DNA of 64,000 nucleotides, from NCBI RefSeq assembly GCF_000258175.1, contig NZ_JH636049.1, positions 3,759,482-3,823,481 on the forward strand, in the 5' to 3' direction. Of this stretch, positions 51,605-59,331 are shown in pieces; position 1 is the first letter of the stretch; each line of letters starts with the position of its first letter. Under the pieces are notes generated by a model, which ran no database searches, was not told the DNA's origin, and saw only the letters and a program-made list of their open reading frames with translations. Source of the stretch: Saccharomonospora xinjiangensis XJ-54. Lineage in GTDB: Bacteria > Actinomycetota > Actinomycetes > Mycobacteriales > Pseudonocardiaceae. The position numbers and the translations under genes are program-made.

Positions 51605-52077
51605 TCCGCGCTCTCCTGAGGCGACTCGGCGAACGCGCTGAGCACGGCGCCTGCGATCCGTTGCTGCACAGGATCGGCGTCGGTGCCGAAAAGCCGCTCG
51701 TCAACCGTCGTCACCGCTTCCATCGCCGCGCGCAGCAGTTGCCGTCCCGCCGGGGTCACCTCGATGGCCGATCGTGCTCCCGCGCGAGCCCGGTTGTCGC
51801 GCACGAGTCCCGCGTTCACGAGCCCCTTGACGGCGGAGTGGACGTTCTGCACCGACGTGCCAGCCATACGGGCCAGGTCGCTGAACGACACCCCCGGCAC
51901 GGCCGCGATGTGCCCGAGCAGTCCGAGTCTGCTCACCGTCAGCTCCAACGGGGCGAGGGCAGAATTCAGTTCGCCCTCGATGCGGCGGGCCAGGCTCAAC
52001 AGGATGACGGACACACTGGTCACAGGTGGCTCACGGCGCTTGTCCTCGGTGCTCACCTCCCCAGTCTCGCCCACCAC
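51601..52077 (-). CDS. MarR-family transcriptional regulator
   Basis: A 158-residue (or shorter) winged-helix regulator: VSVILLSLARRIEGELNSALAPLELTVSRL as dimer helix and start of the domain in outline, SFSDLARMAGTSVQNVHSAVKGLVNAGLV as the DNA-binding part, and a C-terminal dimer helix. It differs from most MarR proteins in having a short wing. GTG 52077 or 52056 may be the start; neither ribosome site is convincing. Two similar palindromic sites lie between the neighbouring DUF3817 gene and the rightward membrane-protein gene, and are good candidates for its operators. Confidence 0.8.
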   Translation of the reverse strand: MVGETGEVSTEDKRREPPVTSVSVILLSLARRIEGELNSALAPLELTVSRLGLLGHIAAVPGVSFSDLARMAGTSVQNVHSAVKGLVNAGLVRDNRARAGARSAIEVTPAGRQLLRAAMEAVTTVDERLFGTDADPVQQRIAGAVLSAFAESPQESAD

Positions 52078-52115
52078 CGCCCGCGCGCGGCGACGGTGGG
52101 TGGTGGGAGACCTGG

Positions 52116-52430
52116 TCAGGCGGCTGGTTCCTCGGCGGTCGCCGTCTCGCTGCCCAGCCGCCGGGCTTCCTTCGGCACCAGCGTCAGCGCGCAGATACCG
52201 CCGATCACGGGCAGCGCGACGAGAACCCGCGTTCGCGTGCGCAAGCCCCTGGTGAGCAGGGCGATGACGGCCACGCTCAGGTAGGCCGCTCCGTGAACCG
52301 GGCCCATGACGGAGGTGACGCCGTCGGCGTGGACCGTGGCCAGGTTGGTCAGCAGAACGGCCAGAGAGAGCAGCTCCAGCAACGAGAGCGCCGTGAGCGC
52401 CGTGATCGTTCCTCGGGTGGGGGCCGACAT
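52116..52430 (-). CDS. DUF3817 membrane protein
   Basis: A 104-residue protein with three hydrophobic segments (about 9-29, 45-62, 68-86). The pattern LSLLELLSLAVLLTNLATV, MGPVHGAAYLSVAVIALL fits DUF3817, a family of small membrane proteins with no known function, seen fused to or near MFS transporters. It precedes the MarR gene on the same strand (38 bases) and may be cotranscribed with it. The start is ATG 52430. Confidence 0.75.
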   Translation of the reverse strand: MSAPTRGTITALTALSLLELLSLAVLLTNLATVHADGVTSVMGPVHGAAYLSVAVIALLTRGLRTRTRVLVALPVIGGICALTLVPKEARRLGSETATAEEPAA

Positions 52431-52446
52431 GGTTTCACTCCGTAAG

Positions 52447-52504
52447 TCAAGTTGGCTGAATCCCTTTATACAGGGCGAAATTGCTCACGTTCAATTGGGT
52501 TGAA
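52447..52504. promoter_or_regulatory. Two MarR-type operator candidates
   Basis: TCAAGTTGGCTGAA (52447-52460) and TCAATTGGGTTGAA (52491-52504) share 11 of 14 bases and lie 44 bases apart, about four DNA turns. The second forms TTCAA-N5-TTGAA. They lie between the divergent DUF3817-marR pair and the membrane-protein/peroxidase genes. Confidence 0.55.
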
Positions 52505-52549
52505 ACTTTCTGCTACCGTGGCGACGTTGGTTGGTGACAGGGAGAACCC

Positions 52550-53020
52550 ATGCAAAGTGTGTTGCTGTCGGTGCACGTCCTTGCCGGAATCCTGTTCGTC
52601 GGCGGCTCGGCCGTGGCGGTGAGCCTGTTCCCGCGTTACGCCAGGCCCGTGCCCGCCGACGGCGGCGGCGGCGAAGACGGCGGCGGCGAAGAGAAGGGAA
52701 GCGGGGGCAATCGTGCCGTCGCGCTCCTGCTGCATCGCATCACCCGCGTGTACGGGGCGCTGGGGCTCATCGTCCCGACGGTCGGCATCGTGCTCGCGCT
52801 GACGCAGGACAGGATGACCGAGGTCTGGGTGGTGACCGCGATGGTGCTCACCGCGGTGGCCGGTGGCCTGCTGGCGTTGCAGATCTATCCGCGACAGCGA
52901 GACGCGCTCGCCTCGTCGGCGGAGCCCGGTGAGCTGCGCACACTCAAGATGCTCTCCGGCATTTTCAATCTGCTGTGGACTGTCGTGGTCGTGCTGATGA
53001 TCGTGCGGCCCGGTGCGTGA
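52550..53020 (+). CDS. Small membrane protein of unknown function
   Basis: A 156-residue protein with four hydrophobic segments (about 3-25, 68-88, 92-112, 135-153) and a Gly/Glu-rich cytoplasmic loop (about 36-55, codons of GGC GGC repeats). It resembles DUF2269-like or CopD-like small membrane proteins, but no conserved histidine set is obvious. ATG 52550 follows GGGAGAA. It precedes the Dyp-type peroxidase gene by 22 bases and may be cotranscribed with it under the MarR-type sites. Confidence 0.65.
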   Translation: MQSVLLSVHVLAGILFVGGSAVAVSLFPRYARPVPADGGGGEDGGGEEKGSGGNRAVALLLHRITRVYGALGLIVPTVGIVLALTQDRMTEVWVVTAMVLTAVAGGLLALQIYPRQRDALASSAEPGELRTLKMLSGIFNLLWTVVVVLMIVRPGA

Positions 53021-53042
53021 CGGCATGGAGAAGGGGAAGCGA

Positions 53043-54338
53043 ATGTCGGTCGGAAAGAAGAAGGGCGAGGTACCGAGGCGCGCGTTCGTCAATTCGGTGC
53101 TCGTCACGGCAGGCGCGGCCACGGCGGCGGGTGCCCTCGCGGGTTACGGGCTGGCCGAACCCGCTGCGGGCACGGAACCGGCGAAGGAGATCGTGCCGTT
53201 CTATGGCAAGCACCAGGCCGGAATCGCGACGAGGCAACAACGGAACGCGACGTTCCTCGCCGCCGATCTCGCCTCCCGTGACGTCGCGACGCTGCGGCGG
53301 TTGCTGGACGAACTGACACTCACGGCGGCGGCCCTGACCCGGGGGGATCCTCCTCCTGAGCGGGACTCGGGAGTGAAGGGGACCTCGTCCCTCACCGATT
53401 TCGGCACGGGATTGCCTCCCGCGAGGCTCACCGTGACGGTCGGCCTCGGGCCCGCCGTGTTCGCGATTCCGGAACTGGCCGCTCGCAGGCCCCGCCACCT
53501 CACGCCGCTGCCGATCTTCGACGGTGACGCGCTGAATCCGTGGTGGTGCGGTGGGGATGTTCTCATCCAGATCTGCGCCGACGATCCGCAGATCGTGAGC
53601 CACGCCGTGAGGTCGCTGCGAGCGCGGATGCCCGGCCTCGCGACGCTGCGCTGGACTCAGTACGGCTTCCTCAGCACTCCTCCGGACGGCGGAACACCGC
53701 GCAACATGTTCGGCCACAAGGATGGGACGGCAAACCCGAAGCCGGGGACGCCCGCGTTCGACGACATCGTGTGGGCGCGATCGCCGGAGGAGCCGGAGTG
53801 GTTCGCTGGCGGAACCTACCTGGTCTTCCGCAAGATCCGTATGAAGACGGCCGAATGGGACCTCACCCCGCTGGACGAGCAGGACCGGGTCATCGGAAGG
53901 CGGCGATCGGACGGCGCTCCGCTTGGTGCATCGGCCGAGTTCGACCCGGCCGACCTGACAGCCCGCGCGCCGGACGGCAAGCTCGTCATCCCGGCCGACG
54001 CCCACATCCGGCGGGCGTCCGGCATGCCCATGCTGCGCCGTGGCTACACCTACGACTACGGGATCGTCGGTGGCGAATCACACGAGCACGGCGAGGGCAC
54101 CGGCGAGCACGGCCACGGGGACGGCCACAAGAACCACTCGCGGCTGGACGCCGGGCTGCTGTTCTGCTGCTACGTGCGGGACCCGGAGAAGCAGTTCGTC
54201 GAGACACAACGGATGCTCGCGGAGAAGGACCGGCTCAACGACTTCATCGAGCACACGGGGAGCGCGATCGTCGCGGTCCCGCCCGGCGCCCGCGAAGGAC
54301 AGAGCCTCGCGGAGGGGCTCCTCAGGGGTCTCGGGTGA
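53043..54338 (+). CDS. Dyp-type peroxidase (EfeB-like) with Tat signal and His-rich insert
   Basis: A 431-residue heme peroxidase. The N-terminus (PRRAFVNSVLVTAGAATAAG) is a twin-arginine-like signal, so the folded enzyme is exported. The distal aspartate is D227 in GHKDGT, and the proximal heme ligand is H321 in DAHIRRASG. An insert at about 347-367 is very rich in His, Gly and Glu (ESHEHGEGTGEHGHGDGHK), and may bind metal. The usual EfeU and EfeO partners for iron uptake are missing here. ATG 53043 follows GGGGAAG. Deferrochelatase or dye oxidation are family activities; the role here is open. Confidence 0.9.
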   Translation: MSVGKKKGEVPRRAFVNSVLVTAGAATAAGALAGYGLAEPAAGTEPAKEIVPFYGKHQAGIATRQQRNATFLAADLASRDVATLRRLLDELTLTAAALTRGDPPPERDSGVKGTSSLTDFGTGLPPARLTVTVGLGPAVFAIPELAARRPRHLTPLPIFDGDALNPWWCGGDVLIQICADDPQIVSHAVRSLRARMPGLATLRWTQYGFLSTPPDGGTPRNMFGHKDGTANPKPGTPAFDDIVWARSPEEPEWFAGGTYLVFRKIRMKTAEWDLTPLDEQDRVIGRRRSDGAPLGASAEFDPADLTARAPDGKLVIPADAHIRRASGMPMLRRGYTYDYGIVGGESHEHGEGTGEHGHGDGHKNHSRLDAGLLFCCYVRDPEKQFVETQRMLAEKDRLNDFIEHTGSAIVAVPPGAREGQSLAEGLLRGLG

Positions 54339-54395
54339 GGTGCTGACAGCGGGTTCAATCGGGATTCAGCCGGTTGCGGCAGGCTCGAACCGCCG

Positions 54396-55700
54396 TCAAC
54401 AGGCGCAGCCGTGCAGGATCCAGGAGAGGTTGAACTTCCGGAACACGATGGAGCGTGCCGAGGTTCTGTCGCCGACGTCGAGGTTGCTCTCCACGAGCGC
54501 GCCGATGCGGTAGTCGGAGGTCTTGGCCATGCTGGAGTAGCCACCTTCGGTGCCCGCTCCCGGCGCTGAGGGGCCGTCGCTGAGCGGGCGGCTCACCGGC
54601 CAGGTGCGGGCGCCGTCGTAGCTGAGGCGCACCCGCATCTTGGTACGGACCTCGGTGCTCGCCGAGTTGAGGAAGATCGTGCGCGCAGGCGCGTCGTTGT
54701 TGTACTGAAGGACGGATGCCTGGTTCTTCGGATCGAGCAGCGTGTCGTCCGGCGTGAACGGTGCGAATCCGCTGTCGAGGCCGCCCCTCGCGACGAACCG
54801 CCGTTTGGCGATCTCGGCCCACGTCGTTCCGCCGGGCCTGTCGTTGCGGTACAGGGTTCCGTCGGCGAGTTCGGTGATCGTCGCCTCGCCGGTTCCCTCG
54901 GCGAGCTTTTGCACCTTCCAGGTCCGGCCGTGGTCGGTGCTGTAGATGTTGCGGTGCTGGGCGGGGATCACAAGCGCACCGCCTGACGTGTAGAGACCGG
55001 CGCCCGGCCCCATCGCGTCCCAGGCCCACGTGCTGCCGTCGGCCTTCGTTTTCGGCAGGAGCGCTTCGGTGAGGTCGGTGGGCCGCGAGGAGCCGTCGAG
55101 CCCGGTGAAGGTCAGGCCGTCGTCGGTGCTCTTCATGGCGTACACGCGCCGCTCGCCCCACTGCCGGATCGGGGACGTCGGCTCACCGGTGTCGGGGTTG
55201 GTGCCGCCGCCGAGGCTCTTGTCCGCCGCGTTCCAGGACAGGAAGAGCCAGATGGTGCCGGTGGCGCGGTCCACGACGGGGGTCGGGTTGCCCCAGGTGC
55301 CCATGCCTGCGCCGACGGCTTCCTTGAGCCCGGACCAGTCAGAAGCCTTCGAGCCGTTGTTCACGCCGCGCTTGTAGACGAGGTTGATGTTGCCGTGGTC
55401 CTGGTTGCTCTTCACCCTGCCTTCCGCGAAAGCGAGCAGGGTGCCCGCGTTGGTGCGCACGATCGCGGGAATGCGGAACGAGTGGTAGGTGATCCCGTTC
55501 AGGCTTTCGCGGTGCCCGCCCTGAAAGAGCACGTAGGCGGTGTGCTGCTGTGGTGCGTCCATCGCGGGGTCGTCAACGGTGCTGAAGTGCGGAGTGGCCT
55601 GAGTGTTCTGAGGCGCCGCGGTCGCGGTCGTCGCCGGTAACGCGGCGACGAGCGCGAGCGCGGCCGAGGCAAGCAGGCTCCTACGACGGAACGGTGTCAC
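54396..55700 (-). CDS. Secreted exo-alpha-sialidase (neuraminidase)
   Basis: A 434-residue glycoside hydrolase family 33 enzyme. The first 30 residues are a signal peptide (LLASAALALVAALPATTATA) with an FRRR head that could be of Tat type. FRIPAIV near residue 70 is the family's arginine motif, followed by Asp boxes STDDGLTF, STDHGRTW and SYDGARTW, and GGLDSGFAPF. It should release sialic acid from glycans outside the cell. GTG 55700 follows GGGGAGAG; the frame is open to 55790. No sialic acid uptake genes are nearby. Confidence 0.85.
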   Translation of the reverse strand: MTPFRRRSLLASAALALVAALPATTATAAPQNTQATPHFSTVDDPAMDAPQQHTAYVLFQGGHRESLNGITYHSFRIPAIVRTNAGTLLAFAEGRVKSNQDHGNINLVYKRGVNNGSKASDWSGLKEAVGAGMGTWGNPTPVVDRATGTIWLFLSWNAADKSLGGGTNPDTGEPTSPIRQWGERRVYAMKSTDDGLTFTGLDGSSRPTDLTEALLPKTKADGSTWAWDAMGPGAGLYTSGGALVIPAQHRNIYSTDHGRTWKVQKLAEGTGEATITELADGTLYRNDRPGGTTWAEIAKRRFVARGGLDSGFAPFTPDDTLLDPKNQASVLQYNNDAPARTIFLNSASTEVRTKMRVRLSYDGARTWPVSRPLSDGPSAPGAGTEGGYSSMAKTSDYRIGALVESNLDVGDRTSARSIVFRKFNLSWILHGCAC

Positions 55701-55890
55701 GGCGCTCTCCCCAGGTCGAATCGCACGGCGGGCGAAGCGTAGCGAGCGGGAGTCTGCAAGATCAACGGTTACCGCACCGGTGCACACCACCGGCGCAACG
55801 TGCGGCGAGAAGGCCCCTCGCTGTCCGTTGTAGACGAACCGGCGACTTCGGTCGGGACCGTTCGCCGAACGCGGGCTGACGTCGTGTGCT

Positions 55891-56412
55891 TCAGCCGGTG
55901 CCGTGCCGCGCGGGCGTTTCCCGGAACAGCGGCCCCGCGTAGTGGCGCAGCGCCTTTGTCAGTGCCTCGGGAGGCTCGGTCAGATCGCCGAGACTCACCA
56001 CGGGGAACCCGACGGCGCCGTCCCTGGTGATCGCCCGCTCGGCCGGAAGCCCGGGAACCGGCCCCTTGGGCCACACGATGAGATAGGGGTCCTTGTCCTG
56101 CTCGCCCGGCTTGGGTTCGATGGTGACCGCGTCGAACACCTGCCACGGCACCGGGTCCGGCAGGCTCACCCGCTCCCGCCGGTTGCGCACCCGCAGCCCG
56201 TACTCGTCGATGCGCAGCTTCAGGGGCACGAGCGTGGCGACCAACCCCAGCAGGCCCATGAGCAGCACGAACGGCGCAAGAATGAGGATGAGACTCGTTC
56301 GCCGTCCCCCCTCGCCAAGCAACCAGCCGACGAACAACACCGTGCCGACGGCCCCGACCACGATCAGCCCCAGCGAGAACCAGGTCAGTGTTCTCGATTT
56401 GCGGAATTCCAC
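55891..56412 (-). CDS. PH-domain-like membrane protein
   Basis: A 173-residue protein with two membrane segments (about 9-32 and 41-63), followed by a soluble domain (LKLRIDEYGLRVRNRRERVSL; PVPWQVFDAVTIEPKPGEQD; YLIVWPKGPVPGL) with the pattern of bacterial PH domains found in actinobacteria. Function unknown. ATG 56412 is the likely start. It stands between the sialidase and the MBL gene, and a repeat array lies upstream. Confidence 0.7.
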   Translation of the reverse strand: MEFRKSRTLTWFSLGLIVVGAVGTVLFVGWLLGEGGRRTSLILILAPFVLLMGLLGLVATLVPLKLRIDEYGLRVRNRRERVSLPDPVPWQVFDAVTIEPKPGEQDKDPYLIVWPKGPVPGLPAERAITRDGAVGFPVVSLGDLTEPPEALTKALRHYAGPLFRETPARHGTG

Positions 56413-56502
56413 GTTCCTCCCCAGGATCGTGCGCGCTGGTTCCTGCGCGTCACCGGCATTCTAGGAAGTAACTCGCGTTTCGGAGGCGGGTTCGCTCAAG
56501 TC

Positions 56503-56544
56503 GTGTCCGCACTTCCTGCACGCGTGTCCGCACTTCCCGTACGG
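56503..56544 (+). repeat. Tandem 21-nt intergenic repeat, copy D
   Basis: Two units in register, 56503-56523 and 56524-56544, each beginning GTGTCCGCA and continuing CTTCCTGCACGC or CTTCCCGTACGG. They lie behind the MBL gene (which runs leftwards) and before the PH-domain gene. Here the units point against the flanking genes. Confidence 0.75.
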
Positions 56545-56550
56545 GCGGGC

Positions 56551-56577
56551 GGCACGGTGTGCGGCGGACACCGTGCC
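56551..56577 (-). terminator. Terminator of the MBL-fold gene
   Basis: GGCACGGTGT (56551-56560), 7-base loop, ACACCGTGCC (56568-56577): a perfect 10-base-pair stem about 45 bases behind the stop of the leftward MBL gene and next to repeat copy D. Confidence 0.7.
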
Positions 56578-56620
56578 GCCGCCGGCGAGCGCGGGGTTGT
56601 ACATGTTCGGGCGTTCCTGC

Positions 56621-57574
56621 TCAGCACCCGCCTTCGTCGGCACGGACGAACGGCCGGGTCAGGTGTGCGGTCGCCAGCCACGTCGGTCTGCGCCGCGTGT
56701 CGTCGAGGAGGGCCAGCCTCGTCCTGCGCGCCACAACCTCGTCGGCCTCGAAGCGGTAGGACACCTCGGGCTCCACGAGCTGAACGGCGTGCACGAGGAC
56801 GTCTCCCGTGATCACCACCCGGCTATCGGACCCGTGGACCAGCACCGACTGATGCCCCGGCGTGTGTCCCGGGGTGGGCAGTGTCGAGACCGCTCCTCCG
56901 CGAGCGCGACCGAGGCAGACCTCGCCGTCCACAGCGTCGAGTTGCCCGGTCCGCCGCAACGGTTCCACCACGTACGACAGCACCACGTCGTCACCTGCCC
57001 GCTCCAACGCCTCGATCTCGGTTCGCTGGACGACGTAGCGCGCGTTGGGGAAGTACGGAACGCCATCGGGGGACACCGACCAGCCGAAGTGGTCCTCGTG
57101 CAGGTGGGTCAGCACCACGAGCCGCACGTCGTCGCGTGCGATCCCGGCCTCGGCCAGCCGGTCGAGGAGGACCCCGGGCACGGGAGCCCACGACTTCGCC
57201 GGGCTTGAGGCAGGGCCGACTCCCGCATCGACGAGCGCGACACCACCGAGGGGGAGGCGCACGGCGAAGCAGCGGAAGTCGAGGTTCCACGCACCGTCGG
57301 GGCCGAACGCGCCGGGATCGACCCGCTCGGCCCTCGCCCACACCTCGTCGGTGGCCGCCCCGAACGATTCACGGAGGGGCAGGAAGAAGGGGCCGTGTGC
57401 GTCGAGCAGCGCGATGATCTCGAACGGCCCCGCCTGCCTGGTGGCGAAGCCTGCCGCCCGTGCCGCCGTCCGCACCGATGCCGTGGCCGTGGCCGTGGTG
57501 GTGCCGAGTGCCGTGCTCAGTCCGGCGGCCACGCCACCGAGAAGGACAACACGCCTGCGTACCGGTTTCGTCAT
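56621..57574 (-). CDS. MBL-fold metallohydrolase with signal peptide
   Basis: A 317-residue metallo-beta-lactamase-fold protein. The N-terminus (KPVRRRVVLLGGVAAGLSTALG) looks like a Tat signal. THLHEDHFGW gives the HxHxDH metal motif, and STLPTPGHTPGHQSVLV and VITGDVLVHA give further metal ligands. The pattern fits the lactonase/quorum-quenching branch (AhlD/AttM-like) as well as general hydrolases; the substrate is unknown. ATG 57574 was chosen for the signal peptide. It is divergent from an ArsR-family regulator, which is the likely repressor. Confidence 0.85.
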   Translation of the reverse strand: MTKPVRRRVVLLGGVAAGLSTALGTTTATATASVRTAARAAGFATRQAGPFEIIALLDAHGPFFLPLRESFGAATDEVWARAERVDPGAFGPDGAWNLDFRCFAVRLPLGGVALVDAGVGPASSPAKSWAPVPGVLLDRLAEAGIARDDVRLVVLTHLHEDHFGWSVSPDGVPYFPNARYVVQRTEIEALERAGDDVVLSYVVEPLRRTGQLDAVDGEVCLGRARGGAVSTLPTPGHTPGHQSVLVHGSDSRVVITGDVLVHAVQLVEPEVSYRFEADEVVARRTRLALLDDTRRRPTWLATAHLTRPFVRADEGGC

Positions 57575-57643
57575 GACCGCCTCCGAACGGGTCTGGGATG
57601 CTGCACGGCGAAGTCGAGCAGACCAACGATCATTCGAGCGAGA

Positions 57644-57663
57644 GATTCGACGATCCTCGAATC
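57644..57663. promoter_or_regulatory. Palindromic operator between MBL and ArsR genes
   Basis: GATTCGA (57644-57650), six bases, TCGAATC (57657-57663): a perfect inverted repeat of ArsR-operator size, with a further half-site ATTCGAG at about 57632. It lies in the 127-base divergent spacer. Confidence 0.6.
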
Positions 57664-57701
57664 GGCGCCAGGATCGGTGTGAACCGGCGGAAGGTGGCGT
57701 C

Positions 57702-58688
57702 ATGCTGACCCTGCACGTGGGACCGGAACCTTTCGCGCGGTCGCGTTTCGCGGTGTCCAGGCTCGCTGAGTTGTCATGTGCGCTGGAGGTGCTGACGCAT
57801 CCGGACAGGGCGCCGTTCGCGGTCGGCTGGGTGCGATCGGTTCGGCCGAGGCTCGATCCGGAGTCCGTCGCCCTGGTGTTCGCGCTGGTGGAGCCCGACG
57901 GCTGCTATGTTCCCGACTTCCTCGTCCCCGCACCCGCCGGATACGAACCGGCGTTGGACTCGGAACTGGCGGCCGTGGCGGCGACACCGCCCGAGGTGGT
58001 CGGCCACCAGCTCGCTCGCGCGTTCGGCACCCGGCTGCCTCGCGCGGTCGCCGAAGTGCTCGCGAGTGGAGGGGAACGCGCTGTGGCCGAGGTGGCCGCC
58101 GACCAGTTGCGACGCTGCTGGGACGCAGTCCTCGCCGAGTCGTGGCCCGCCCTGCGCCGCGTGCTCGACGAGGATGTCCGCCATCGGGCCGCCCGCGCGG
58201 CGAGAGAGGGGTTCGGCGGCATCCTCGACGGCCTGCATCCGACCCTGAACTGGGACGGCGCGAGGCTGACCCGAGCCACCCCCTACGAGGCGACGGTGGA
58301 CGTGCGGCCGGGGCTGATCCTGCTTCCCTCGGTGTTCCTGCCGTGGCCCGCACTGTGGAACGGAACCCCGGAGCAAGTCCTGATCGGCTACCCGGCGCGG
58401 GGCAGAGGCACCGTCTGGTCGCCGCCAGCCACGTCACCCGCGTCCGTACCCGGCACCCCGGCCCTCGGTCCCCGCCGCCTTGCCCTGCTGTCGGACCTGA
58501 CGACCGCTCGCTCGACGTCGGAACTGTCGTCCCGGCACACGCTCAGCCCCGCCACCGTGTCGTACCACCTGGCGCGCCTGCGCTCCGACGGCCTCGTCGT
58601 GAGCCGAAGGGAAGGACACAGCGTGCTGTACACGGCCACGGAACGCGGATTCGCCCTGCTGGCTGTGCTGGCGGACGACGCGGGTTAG
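57702..58688 (+). CDS. ArsR-family transcriptional regulator (DUF5937 type)
   Basis: A 328-residue regulator with a long N-terminal domain of DUF5937 type (RSRFAVSRLAELSCALEVL; ALVEPDGCYVPDFLVPAP) and a C-terminal ArsR winged helix from about residue 255 (RLALLSDLTTARSTSELSSR; SPATVSYHLARLRSDGLV; GHSVLYTATERG). No metal-binding cysteine pair of ArsR/SmtB is present, so the signal is probably not a metal. ATG 57702 follows CGGAAGG. It ends overlapping the convergent paaR gene by four bases. The divergent MBL gene is the likely target. Confidence 0.85.
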   Translation: MLTLHVGPEPFARSRFAVSRLAELSCALEVLTHPDRAPFAVGWVRSVRPRLDPESVALVFALVEPDGCYVPDFLVPAPAGYEPALDSELAAVAATPPEVVGHQLARAFGTRLPRAVAEVLASGGERAVAEVAADQLRRCWDAVLAESWPALRRVLDEDVRHRAARAAREGFGGILDGLHPTLNWDGARLTRATPYEATVDVRPGLILLPSVFLPWPALWNGTPEQVLIGYPARGRGTVWSPPATSPASVPGTPALGPRRLALLSDLTTARSTSELSSRHTLSPATVSYHLARLRSDGLVVSRREGHSVLYTATERGFALLAVLADDAG

Positions 58689-59308
58689 GTCGCGTCGTCC
58701 GCGCGGATCCGCAGACCGTCGAACGCCACGGTGGCCACGGCGTCGGCGAGTGCGTCCGCACCGACGCCCCGGCGCGGCCGATACCACTCGACCAGCGAAT
58801 TCACCATGCCGAACAGCAGCCTCGCCGAGGTGGCTGGGTCCACGTCGGGCCGCAGGTCGCCGTCCGCGGCGGCCTTGCTCACCAGGTCGGTGACGATCTG
58901 GTCGAACTCCCTGCGGCGCGCGAGCGCGTCGCGCTCCACCTGGCTGTTGCCGCGCACCCGCAGCAGCAGGGTCACGAACGGCAGCTGCTCGACGAGGACA
59001 CCGACACTGGCCCGCACCAGGTGCTCCAGCTTGTCGATGGCCTTTCCCTCGACCGCGTCGAGCGCGTCCACCTCGGCGAAGAGGCCGTCGAGTCCTTGGT
59101 TCACGGCGAGCCGGAGCAGCTCCTCCTTGCTCCGCACATGGTGGTAGATCGCCGACTTCGTGATGCCGAGCTTGCGGGAGAGGTCCTCCATGCTGGTGCC
59201 GTCGTAGCCGCGCTCGTTGAACAGCTCGACCGCAACCGCGAGCAGCGACTCGAGGTCGTAGCCCGGCCTGCCTCGCCTTCCGGGCCTCCTCGGCGGTGTG
59301 TCGGTCAT
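58685..59308 (-). CDS. paaR: TetR-family regulator of phenylacetate catabolism
   Basis: A 207-residue TetR protein: helix-turn-helix at about 18-65 (ELFNERGYDGTSMEDLSRKL; ITKSAIYHHVRSKEELL) and a C-terminal ligand domain. It is the last gene of the leftward paaI-paaK-paaR run, 23 bases behind paaK. Actinobacterial PaaR is a TetR repressor released by phenylacetyl-CoA, and two sites of its reported motif lie before the paa genes here, supporting the assignment. The start is ATG 59308. Confidence 0.8.
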   Translation of the reverse strand: MTDTPPRRPGRRGRPGYDLESLLAVAVELFNERGYDGTSMEDLSRKLGITKSAIYHHVRSKEELLRLAVNQGLDGLFAEVDALDAVEGKAIDKLEHLVRASVGVLVEQLPFVTLLLRVRGNSQVERDALARRREFDQIVTDLVSKAAADGDLRPDVDPATSARLLFGMVNSLVEWYRPRRGVGADALADAVATVAFDGLRIRADDAT

Positions 59309-59331
59309 GGCGACATTATCCCCCGGCCCGC

